Assembly (NCBI GenBank): GCA_019188255.1
Contig: JAETXT010000014.1
Coordinates: 124,001-188,000 of the forward strand
Reading direction: 5' to 3'
Source of the DNA: Verticillium longisporum
Lineage: Eukaryota; Ascomycota; Sordariomycetes; Glomerellales; Plectosphaerellaceae
DNA length: 64,000 bases
Under the pieces are notes generated by a model, which was not told the DNA's origin, did not search any database, and worked only from the letters and a program-made list of their open reading frames with translations. Shown here one piece after another: positions 56,401 through 64,000 of the stretch (the stretch's first letter is position 1; each line of letters opens with the position of its first letter). A program made the position numbers and the translations under genes.

Positions 56401-58802
56401 ACGACGTGTGGAACGTCTGCATCACTTCTTACCAGCTCGTCCTTCAAGACCAGCAGGTCTTCAAGCGCCGAAAGTGGCACTACCTCATCCTCGACGAGGC
56501 GCACAACATCAAAAACTTCAAGTCTCAGCGATGGCAGACACTGCTGGGTTTCAACACGCGCGCTCGACTGCTGCTCACAGGCACGCCGCTGCAGAACAAC
56601 CTGACCGAGTTGTGGTCGCTGCTCTTCTTCCTTATGCCGTCGGAGAATGGTGTTGGTGGTTTTGCCGATTTGCAGGAGTTCCATGATTGGTTTCATAAGC
56701 CAGAGTCTCAGATTCTCGAGAGCGGCCGCGAAACCATGGACGAGGAAGCGCGGGCGATTATTTCCAAGTTGCACAAGGTTTTGAGACCGTACCTGCTTCG
56801 GCGACTCAAGGCCGATGTTGAGAAGCAGATGCCCGCCAAGTACGAACACGTCGAGTTCTGCCGCTTGTCAAAGCGGCAGAGGGAACTCTACGACGGCTTC
56901 TTGGCTCGGGCTGATACCCGTGACACCCTGGCATCCGGCAACTACATGTCCATTATTAATTGTTTGATGCAGTTGCGGAAAGTGTGCAATCATCCAGACC
57001 TTTTCGTCGATCGGCCCATCATGACCTCCTTCCGAATGCAAAAGAGCGTTGCTGCCGACTACAACGACACGAACGAGTTTCTACAGCGGACAATCCTGGC
57101 GCAGGATGCCATGAAGCTCGTCAGTCTCGGCGTGGTCAATCTGATCCCCACGCAACATGAAGGGCTTTCCAACACCGTTGCAGAGCGCATCTCTCAGTTG
57201 AGCTTGCATCGAGTACTGCTGGACCTCCGGGAAGCCCAAAATGCGCGCGCGCACATGGCTCGTACCAACCTCGACCCTTCAACCGCTGAGTCGAATCTGG
57301 TCTATCTTGAAAGCCTCGGCAGATGGCGACGTTTCGAAGAGCTGCAACATTGCGTGTACCTCAACGCCCTCCGCGGACAACGCCGTCCGATATATGGCAA
57401 GCGATTAGTCCAGTTCCTGACCTTGAACCTGCAGCAGCGGCCTCGTAAGCCCCGCCCCAGGGTTGCGAAGAACATCCTCAACTGGTTTGCTGAGGACTCA
57501 GGATTCCTGCGCGCGACAATCCACAGCATGGACGACAGGGTAGCGTCCATGGAAACGACGATTCAAAAGTTTGCGTGCGTGACGCCATCGGTCATCACGC
57601 GAGACATGACTGAAATCGTACTCGGCAAGCGAGCCATCGACGCGTTCACCGAGGCCGACCTCAGTCTCTCCGCACCAGTGCGCTGGGCGCCGTTCATGCA
57701 GAAACAGGCACCACACGACCCATGGCACGAGGCTAGGATGCGGTTGAGTATTCAGTTCCCCGACAAGCGTCTCCTTCAGTACGATTGTGGCAAACTTCAG
57801 GCACTTGACAAGCTGCTTCGCAAGCTCCAGGCTGGCGGCCATCGTGCGTTGATCTTCACGCAGATGACCAAAGTTCTCAACATTCTTGAGCAGTTCCTTA
57901 ACATCCACGGCCACAAGTACCTGCGGCTCGATGGCGCTACCAAGGTCGAGCAGCGACAGATCCTCACGGACAGGTTCAACAACGACCCGCGCATCCTCTG
58001 TTTCATCCTCTCAACCCGGTCAGGCGGCCTGGGCATCAACCTGACCGGTGCCGACACGGTCATTTTCTACGACCAAGACTGGAACCCCGCCATGGACAAG
58101 CAGTGTCAGGACAGGTGTCACCGTATCGGCCAAACACGCGACGTGCACATTTACCGGCTCGTCAGCGAGCACACGATCGAAGCCAACATTCTACGCAAGG
58201 CGTCGCAGAAGCAAATGCTCGACGACGTCGTCATTCAGGAGGGCGAATTCACGACAGACTACTTCCGCGAGAAGATGACAGTGCGCGACGCCGTGGGCGA
58301 GGACGCCGAGCTTGTCAACGACGGCAACGCCGCCGCCAACGCGGCCATGGACCGTCTCCTCGGCGGCGGCGCCAACGGCAGCGAGTCGCGCAACGTCGGC
58401 GAAGTGCTCGAGCTTGCTGAAGACAAGGAGGACGTCGCCGCCGCCAAGGCGGCCGAGAAGGAGATTCAGGCCGACGACGCCGACTTTCAGGAGAGGACGA
58501 GCGGCGTCAACTCGGGCGCATCAAGTACGAGGCAGGGCACGCCCCGCGACGACCCGTCCGCGGATGCGCCGGGCACCGGCCCCGGCCCCTCGGGTCTCGG
58601 ACGGTTCTCCGAGTCGGCGGCGCCCGATGCGTCTGGCGTGCCAGCCGAGGTGGAGACGAACGCGTGGGGCGAGCGCATGCGCACCATTGACGATTACATG
58701 CTGCGCGTCATGGGCGAGCAGCTCAAGGGGACGGTGCTCGAGCTGCCGAAGGACAAGAAGAAGGGCAAGAAAAAAAAGGGTAAAGACATGCGCAAGCGAT
58801 GA
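53445..58802 (+). CDS. SWR1: SWR1 complex ATPase Swr1
   Basis: Intronless, up to 1785 residues. It is the Snf2-family motor that exchanges H2A for H2A.Z in nucleosomes. Layout: a basic, Ser/Pro-rich N-terminus; an HSA domain at about 375-450 (RQWAHQDHMVKAATNFRKLM) that binds actin-related proteins; and a long acidic stretch (about 500-700). The split helicase starts near 882 (LLRGTLREYQHFGLDWLAGL), with Walker A DEMGLGKT, the DEAH box near 1016, LLTGTPLQNNLTELWSLL, a long insertion, and helicase C to about 1600 with STRSGGLGINL and QDRCHRIGQTR. The C-terminus is Lys-rich. The first in-frame ATG is 53445, but 53541 (MTRTASPE) is an equally plausible start because 53445-53540 reads like leader sequence. 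Confidence 0.93.
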   Translation: MNHYESPDRNFIPQMRCSSRSRPSFPLRPVATMTRTASPETAHADSAVPGPLRDDQDASAISEAATNNFAITRESSSELSELSDLEPAANGFLDLAPQPESPTQDDADADDGPPSKRRRLHESTPPPSAARINGKKLESPPWKKAGAEGPTSFTENGRRKSGRINLALLDSQSPPASRKSRQPRASPVVKKTQVTTNGHATTKQKQAAAARGTPKNASGRTTSSKASVQPGRTSNRTPSSRISRKRTPSPSSHPTRHSTRTRRPTRGSVDEDASSPIQESLRSTKYRPRGTIPLVHPGQMSKRPKIGPSFEEYWAKATQIPLQDGGYLAAEEQYTDTMAEEDARTILRIENAVEPGGILSEGRCTAFVPEPEEEPPRQWAHQDHMVKAATNFRKLMLAERQRHKTQAKRLAEACRDAWLRRQPKSAEVLEAEARDYWITRYRIVAKVMHGTWENVRAEINRRRLQQWEVEEQRRVKAALNEAVSLSEQKLQAQRGQIGSDEDEEDDEDIDEEDSENDLAATDDENAMGHDSASSMDADDDDSGDDDVMSSSDEDDEPANDSLVDAADETLTQDQLRAKYSNIPDLVKEDEDKIANGIRTSPGATTSGDGGSDSTDESIDMDDDMGSSDEGSDEDDDDDMETGSGSEGDSDEGEPASLLGLFFDKKELQQMQETPEGETEDQSELPSEQDDKKKALETPIKPRDLPLPAWDSGKKHDVSLALHDDLEDEDDDEPELVTIPPSDPVTGDDTPDVGDGERPTTNGHVETAVVDEPVTNGIAHSLVATPDATIAPSQDVDMTDAPVLLESLPELAITSPQSTQAKPTISGADTMMAPPESGKPTSSPTPDSKQSEADSAALIPASKDDTSRSVSPSPASAAKTEVPFLLRGTLREYQHFGLDWLAGLYANNTNGILADEMGLGKTIQTIALLAHLACHHEVWGPHLVVVPTSVMLNWEMEFKKFLPGFKILSYYGTQEERKRKRHGWNNDDVWNVCITSYQLVLQDQQVFKRRKWHYLILDEAHNIKNFKSQRWQTLLGFNTRARLLLTGTPLQNNLTELWSLLFFLMPSENGVGGFADLQEFHDWFHKPESQILESGRETMDEEARAIISKLHKVLRPYLLRRLKADVEKQMPAKYEHVEFCRLSKRQRELYDGFLARADTRDTLASGNYMSIINCLMQLRKVCNHPDLFVDRPIMTSFRMQKSVAADYNDTNEFLQRTILAQDAMKLVSLGVVNLIPTQHEGLSNTVAERISQLSLHRVLLDLREAQNARAHMARTNLDPSTAESNLVYLESLGRWRRFEELQHCVYLNALRGQRRPIYGKRLVQFLTLNLQQRPRKPRPRVAKNILNWFAEDSGFLRATIHSMDDRVASMETTIQKFACVTPSVITRDMTEIVLGKRAIDAFTEADLSLSAPVRWAPFMQKQAPHDPWHEARMRLSIQFPDKRLLQYDCGKLQALDKLLRKLQAGGHRALIFTQMTKVLNILEQFLNIHGHKYLRLDGATKVEQRQILTDRFNNDPRILCFILSTRSGGLGINLTGADTVIFYDQDWNPAMDKQCQDRCHRIGQTRDVHIYRLVSEHTIEANILRKASQKQMLDDVVIQEGEFTTDYFREKMTVRDAVGEDAELVNDGNAAANAAMDRLLGGGANGSESRNVGEVLELAEDKEDVAAAKAAEKEIQADDADFQERTSGVNSGASSTRQGTPRDDPSADAPGTGPGPSGLGRFSESAAPDASGVPAEVETNAWGERMRTIDDYMLRVMGEQLKGTVLELPKDKKKGKKKKGKDMRKR

Positions 58803-59280
58803 TGAGACCCGAACGATGAAGGAGCGACACGTCACATGCCCGCGACGGCTCCTTACCTTGAGTGGTTTTGTTTTTTATTTAATTTTTTGGTGTATTATAC
58901 TAGTGATGCGATGCATTTCGAGCGGGAGCAAGGGTTGCGGTGTCCAGATAGACAGAAGCAAAGTGTACCAGTACAAACAAACGGTGGGGGGCAGAGGCGT
59001 TCTGTGGACGAGAAAAGAATTGTATTGATATCAAGGCTCCCCTTGCCCCTCTAAAAACCGAAACAGACAATCGGGGCGCCGTTTCGTGGGCTTCGCCGAT
59101 GCTGGGTCAATGAAGATATTTGCCAATCACAGAAATAGTTCAAGTTGACAGTTCGTAACGTTACCATTTGCCTCTAATGTGCTACCTTTCCCGAGTCCAT
59201 CCAATGCACGCGATCCCAAGATTATGATGCGCTGATCCCTAGGTAGTGTCCCAAAACAAGATGCACTGATCGATGCGGCT
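58803..59280. other. Convergent 3' region between SWR1 and PRS
   Basis: About 480 bases between stop codons. A T-rich stretch at 58866-58890 could contain SWR1 poly(A) signals. Nothing coding is seen. Confidence 0.4.
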
Positions 59281-60575
59281 TTACACGGGGACATGCGTGA
59301 AGAGGTACGAGACGGACTCGCCGTTGTGCGTACTTCTCCTGTTAGCAGAGGGGCAGAGGGCATGGGGCGCATATATGCCGGGAACCCACCGTCTGATGGC
59401 CTCGGCGAGGGTGCCGCTGATATCAATGACCTGCAGCTTTGGGCAGCGCTCGACCTTGTCGCCTAGGGGCACCGTGTTGGTGACGACGAGGCGAGAGAGG
59501 CAGCTATTGTTGATGGTGTCGATGGCCCTGCCGGAGAGGATACCATCTGTTGTGGGTCAGCGGGGAAAGGGAGGGGCATTCAAACGGGTAGGGGGCGGGG
59601 ACGGCATGGTCCCCCCGGGCGATCATGAGCGTGGGGTTCGAGGGCTTACGTGTAGCAATGGCGAGGACCTGGGTCGTTGGTCAGCTTATTGTGTTTCCCT
59701 CCCTGTTCTTGTCAGGAGCGTACTTACCTCCTTGGCCTTGTGCTCCCGAATAATACTCGCGGCCTTGTCGAGGGTGCCACACGTGTCGGCCATGTCATCG
59801 ACGAGAATGGCAACCTTGTCGGCGACCTCGCCGATGAGGACCATTCTGCCGACGACGTTGGGGCGTGGGCGCTCTTTGTGGATGAGTGCGAAGCTGACCT
59901 TGAGCCTGTCGGCGATGGACGTGGCACGCTTGGCGCCTCCAGCGTCTGGTGACACAATGACGACGTCGTCGAGGTTGCGGTTTTCACGGATCCATCGCAG
60001 GACTGAGGGCTCGGCGTAGAGATTGTCGCACGGCACCGAAAAGAAGCCCTGGATCTGGGAGGCGTGCAGGTCCATGGTGATGATGTGGTTGGCGCCGGCT
60101 GTCTGCAGCATGTTGGCAATGAGGCGGGCCGAGATGGGGGCTCGTGAGCGGTCCTTCTTGTCCTGCCTGGCGTACGGGTAGCAGGGAATGACGGCGGTGA
60201 TGCGGCGGGCGCTGGCTGTCCTGCAGGCGTGGATCATGATGAGCATCTCCATGAGGCCTTCGTTGACGTCGCCTGTGGCGGTCGACTGAAGGATGTAGAC
60301 GTCCTCATCGCGGATCGACTCGCCAATCGTCACCGAGGTTTCCTGGTTGGAAAAGTTCTGGGAAACGGTACGTGCAATTTCGATGCCGAGTCTGGCGGTT
60401 TTCGTTTTTTGTGAGCTCAGGCGCTTGCGTTTTCCTGGCGGAGACTGCCTGTGCCCGTGTCCCTTTCTGGAGCACAGAATTGGCAAAAAGAGCTTGGAGC
60501 AACTCACCGGCTTGCGACATGAGCGCTCAGATCGGGGTGGCTGCTACCACTGAGGAGCTTGATTTCGTTGGCCAT
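59281..60575 (-). CDS. PRS: Ribose-phosphate pyrophosphokinase (PRPP synthetase)
   Basis: Five exons on the minus strand: 60575-60508, 60391-59728, 59668-59650, 59546-59390 and 59338-59281, with introns of 116, 59, 103 and 51 nt, encode 321 residues. It makes PRPP from ribose-5-phosphate and ATP for nucleotide, His and Trp synthesis. Signatures: [40 protein letters not shown], the Mg-binding [11 protein letters not shown], the PRPP loop [20 protein letters not shown], and the ending [14 protein letters not shown]. There is no large non-homologous insertion, so it is of the compact Prs2/3/4 type. Exon 3 is only 19 nt and completes ATHG. An in-frame ATG at 60587 would add MSRQ; I prefer 60575 on family length. 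Confidence 0.92.
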
Positions 60576-61379
60576 CTGTCTTGACATTGCGGGACAAGAA
60601 GAGGCGTTGCGCGCGCGGGCGAATGCGAAAGCGTCGCGTTTATACCAAAGACGACCACGGGACAGCCCACGAGTGAGGCGTGGATGCTGCGACTGGGCTG
60701 ACCGAAAAGGGCGTGGGAGGCCTGTGAGTGGTCCGGCGCGCACAAGGCATGCAGTGTGCGGTAATCTGCTGTATCTGCGACGGGACGTGGACGGTGTTGA
60801 GAGGCACATGGGTTCGTGGGGGGTCGACTTGTTGAGAGGAGATCAATCAAGAGATGGCAGAAGACGATGCCATGAAAAGTAAGATTCTTCTAACTTTGTT
60901 CCCCGCCCTTGGCTCTTGCATCCGGGGAAGGCACATCCTGAGCGAGACTGCCATAAAGATGGGTTAGTTACAGAGGTATCTCAATCCAGCAAGGTCCCCC
61001 TCCCCTTCTCCTTCCCCCTTCTATCTGTCCTGGGCTCCAGCACCCACTCATCCACCACTGTTTGCTCCGTCCCTCTCCTACATCACCACTCAGTCTCGTC
61101 CCAACATTCTCTGACAACTCTCTGTCGCAGCCATGACTACGCCATCACCCAACCAGGACTGGCGTGATCCGGTCTCTTCGAATTCCAATCTCATGCAATC
61201 GAAATCAATCATCATTTCCCGCAACAGCACAGCTGCCACGCTACCTGGTCTACCTTGAGCCCCCTTCCCCAGACCCCCAGACCCATCAAAGAAACAACTC
61301 CAAGCTCCGATCCCAGCCGGGCCACAGAGGTCCCTCCCTAAATACGATTTCTTGCATCACCATGTACGGGTTAATTTGC
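60576..61379. promoter_or_regulatory. PRS upstream region and 3' flank of the HsbA-like gene
   Basis: About 800 bases. A strong pyrimidine tract on the plus strand (60990-61030, tccccttctcc-type) lies about 100 bases before a 41-codon reading frame at 61133-61258 (MTTPSPNQDWRDPVSSNSNL...), which starts in a good context (gcagccATGACT). The frame has no recognisable domain and may be a short exon, a small peptide or chance. Confidence 0.3.
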
Positions 61380-62590
61380 TCAAGCCTCCAGAGCGAGCGC
61401 AATGGGCATGGCCCTCGCGTGAACGGATAGATCACGCTTGGCCCTGCCTCCGTTGTTCGTCGCCGTGCCGTTGGTCGCGCCAGCTCCGCGGCCAGCACCA
61501 GCTCCAGCTCCAGCGCCGGGACCCGCATTAGGCCTGGGCTCGAGGATTGGAGTGGGAGCACCGGGGGGCGTGGCGGCGTTTCCTGCGTTGCCTGCGTTGC
61601 CACGGCCAGTTCCGGCACCCGCGCCGGTGCCGTTGCCAGTGCCGTTGCCTGTGCCGTTGCCAGCGTTGTTGCCGTTACCGGGGGCTGGAACGGGAGCCGG
61701 GGCGGGGCAGGCCGGAGACACGGGCTGAGCAGGCTGGGCAGGACGAGCGGGAGGCTGGGCAGGTTGAGCAGGTTGGGCGGGCTGAGCAGGTTGGGCGGGC
61801 TGAGCAGGTTGGGCGGGCTGAGCAGGACGAGCAGGAGGTTGAGCTGGCTGAGCAGGACGAGCAGGAGGCTGGGCCGGCTGAGCGGGCTGGGCCGGCTGGG
61901 CAGGGCGGGCCGGAGCCTGAGAAGGACGAGCCGAGGGCTGAGCTGGCTGCGAAGGACGGGCCGGAGTAGCACCACCGCCGGCGCCTCCTCCTGCGGCAGG
62001 TGGCGCCGACAACGCCGTGATGCCCTGTTGGATGGCATCGCTAATCTGCTGTGTGCTCTGCTGGGCGATGCCCTGGCCAATGGCGGGCACCTTGGACACG
62101 ATGGCGTCACTGAGGGCCTTGCTCGAGGCCTGCTGGTCCTTGAGCGTCTGCACAGCAATAGAGGTCACACCGAGCTGATCAAGGTCTGCCTTCTTGCTCG
62201 TCAGAGCCGTGATCACACCCTGAACGGATGTCACGAGGCCCGATGCCGTGTCTTGCAGCCCAAGAGCCTCCATGAGGCTGAGAGCTTGGGCACCTTGCAC
62301 CTGCGTCGTCGCCGTTCCGATGGCCGTCTTGACCTTCTCTGACGCCGTCAGGATGGGCGCCGCCGAGTTGGCGTCAGCTCCGGAGAGGCCCTGCACTGGG
62401 TCAGGACAAGGTTTTCCATACATGATACGAAGCGCTTTCTTACCTGAACGGCCGTGGTGAGATCATCAAGTGCCGACTGCACCGTGGTGATGGCACCCTG
62501 GATCGTCTGCAGCTGGCGCCTGTGCATCGAAGGGGCGGCAATGGCGCCACCGGCCAGCAGCGTCTTGACGAGGACAGCGCTGAAATGCAT
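61380..62590 (-). CDS. Secreted HsbA-like cell-surface protein with Pro-Ala-Gln repeat tail
   Basis: Exons 62590-62444 and 62390-61380 (53-nt intron) encode 385 residues. A signal peptide ([20 protein letters not shown]) is followed at about residues 25-175 by a helical domain of the HsbA / cell wall galactomannoprotein type ([60 protein letters not shown]). HsbA proteins bind hydrophobic surfaces. After that come a Gly-rich hinge, a long [18 protein letters not shown] stretch, a GNGTGNGTG stretch and a Gly/Ala/Arg region ending PIALALEA. The tail is typical of cell-wall-spanning linkers, but no clear GPI signal is seen. The repeat is also visible in DNA as 18-base units near 61735-61870. Confidence 0.78.
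61735..61930 (-). repeat. Coding minisatellite in the HsbA-like gene
   Basis: Plus-strand units of the form gctgagcaggttgggcgg recur in phase, encoding Ala-Gln-Pro triplets on the minus strand. Unit variants contain gacgagcaggagg. Length is expected to vary between strains. Confidence 0.75.
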
Positions 62591-63809
62591 CTTGAACGAT
62601 GTGCTTATTGTTGGTGGGAGGACGAAGCAGACAAATCAAGTGATACTCTCAAGCCAGCTCAAGATGATCCGCAAAAGAAGAGAAGAGTTGTTGTAGTAAA
62701 CAAAACTCGAAACTAATATGAACCTCCACGTTGATCAAATTAGCTTGCATAGAAGGGGACGAGAATCATGTTCTTCCAAAGGAAACATGCTCCTCTTTAT
62801 GTTATTAGTTGCGAGCAATACTTCGAAAATCGTCCATTCTTTTGCCTTCAAGCCTGGAGTTCCAGCTTGGAGCCCCAGCGCGTCGAACCTTTCCATGCCT
62901 GCGACAAGCAGCCCGTAGCACCCAAAACAGACCCGGCAGGCAGCATGTCCAAGAGGATGGTAGAGATTGCGACCGAGCGTCGCCTTCATCTGGGGGCACT
63001 GCCTCTGCGATGGCTGGCAACTCAGCTTTCTTTGCCATGTCTTGATGCTTGACATGTTCAGATGAAACGAAACGCACGGCACCACCAAGGCCACCATGTT
63101 CAAGGCATCCACCCCGCCCCGGCCGGATCTCCTTCGCACGACCCTCAATGCATCGACCTACTGCTTCGGGTAACCGATGGCCCGCAGAGGATCGACGGTC
63201 GCGATTCGCTTCTGGACCTTTCTCTTTACCCCCTTTCAATCTATTTTCGGGACGCCCAGCTTCCGTTCAATTGTCGTCCTGCCTGTGACGTGAGGTTGCA
63301 CCCACCAATGGGTATGGTGTGACCATGTCAGACGGCAGCTTGGCAGAGTTCTCCCCAGACAAGGCTCTGGCCACATTGCAGTGTACGTGCTGCTTTCCCT
63401 CGGCCAAAATGTCTTTTACTGCCCTCTTACGATTCTCGGTCAACATGCAATGTGGGCAGAGACGTTGATAACAAGGCAATGCACCGCACGTGGGCGCTTG
63501 ATGCGAGATTCTAGCTTTTCAAGTTGAGCAACAAGTCAGCTGTATTTTCTCGGGGGTCAGACGGATGACTTCCAATAAAAGGGTGCTGGATGCAGATAAG
63601 GTCGCATGGAATACGTTTAATAGCTCAATGACATACATGATGTATAGGTTGTTGGCTTCTCAGCATGCCACGTCAGTCATGCACCCGCCGCAGCCTTGGA
63701 TGCAGAACGCAACATACTCCGTCAGAGTGTATATATCAACGAGCCGTCAGTTCTGTAGTCCGTCTTCATGTGCTGCAGCTATGGACACAAGGACTCAATC
63801 TCGATAATC
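62591..63809. other. Intergenic region upstream of the HsbA-like gene
   Basis: About 1.2 kb. It contains the HsbA-like promoter on its left side. Short frames exist on both strands (for example 62735-63239), but none has family features or a convincing splice pattern. Confidence 0.35.
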
Positions 63810-64000
63810 ATGGATTTCGATCGTTTGTTCAGCATCATGGGTGACGAAGAAGGCGTTGCTAGGGATCTCCCTCACGACGGAACATCAGCTCCATCGTCTT
63901 CCGAACCTAGCTTCGCCAAAAACCTCGATCAAGTAACATTTCGTGGAATAACCTTTCGATGGGGGAGCGCACCCAGCTTCCTTGATTTAGGCAGCTTGGG
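63810..64000 (+). CDS. Start of an unidentified reading frame, cut by the window end
   Basis: From the ATG at 63810 the frame stays open for the remaining 63 codons (MDFDRLFSIMGDEEGVARDL, then SSSEPSFAKNLDQVTFRGIT, then FRWGSAPSFLDLGSLG). No domain can be named. It is hydrophilic, with no signal peptide. It may be the first exon of a gene beyond the window, or chance. Confidence 0.35.
   Translation, partial: MDFDRLFSIMGDEEGVARDLPHDGTSAPSSSEPSFAKNLDQVTFRGITFRWGSAPSFLDLGSL

Noticed and set aside
61286..62158. Minus-strand frame rich in Pro/Leu/Arg (290 codons) overlapping the HsbA-like gene
   Set aside because: It is a frame-shifted shadow of the repeat-rich tail; the other frame has the signal peptide, domain and splice.

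Overview
The window is nuclear chromosomal DNA of a filamentous ascomycete, most likely a Sordariomycete of the order Hypocreales. It has short GT-AG introns of about 45-120 nt, GC-rich third codon positions, fungal-specific families (NACHT NLR, HsbA, SNG1/DUF3533, ILM1, Mdm20) and one block of transposons ruined by repeat-induced point mutation (RIP). No prokaryotic organisation, tRNA, rRNA or CRISPR array is visible.

Left arm (1-33.1 kb) holds housekeeping genes: a Fringe-like glycosyltransferase, a membrane alpha/beta-hydrolase-like protein, an orphan coiled-coil protein, the small four-exon COX23, the NatB subunit MDM20/NAA25, ILM1, a NACHT NLR with an N-terminal lipase-like domain, the geranylgeranyltransferase-I beta subunit, a Kin4-like kinase, an M20 peptidase, MRI1 of methionine salvage, TRAPPII subunit TRS130 and a CHR chromate transporter.

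Centre (33.25-44.21 kb) is an AT-rich nest of retroelements. An outer LTR element with 158-bp LTRs is bounded by a perfect 5-bp target duplication. Inside it lie a truncated Ty1/copia element on the plus strand, a full-length Ty3/gypsy chromovirus on the minus strand with 467-bp LTRs and an antisense reading frame, and a younger un-RIPped solo LTR of the same gypsy family with its own 5-bp target duplication.

Right arm (44.2-64 kb) begins with an accessory convergent pair, a flavin monooxygenase and an SNG1-like membrane protein. It continues with an MDR oxidoreductase, the complex I subunit NDUFB8, the SWR1 chromatin remodeller, a PRPP synthetase, an HsbA-like secreted protein with a Pro-Ala-Gln minisatellite, and the start of a further reading frame cut by the window end.

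Six of the 18 complete genes (GT31, ILM1, TRS130, CHR, FMO, NDUFB8) each need exactly one extra base to restore the frame, at least four of them at a run of four C or G. This looks like systematic homopolymer undercalling in the assembly rather than six independent pseudogenes. Mitochondrial functions recur (COX23, ILM1, NDUFB8), but the genes are not arranged as a pathway cluster. Exon coordinates are given within each entry.
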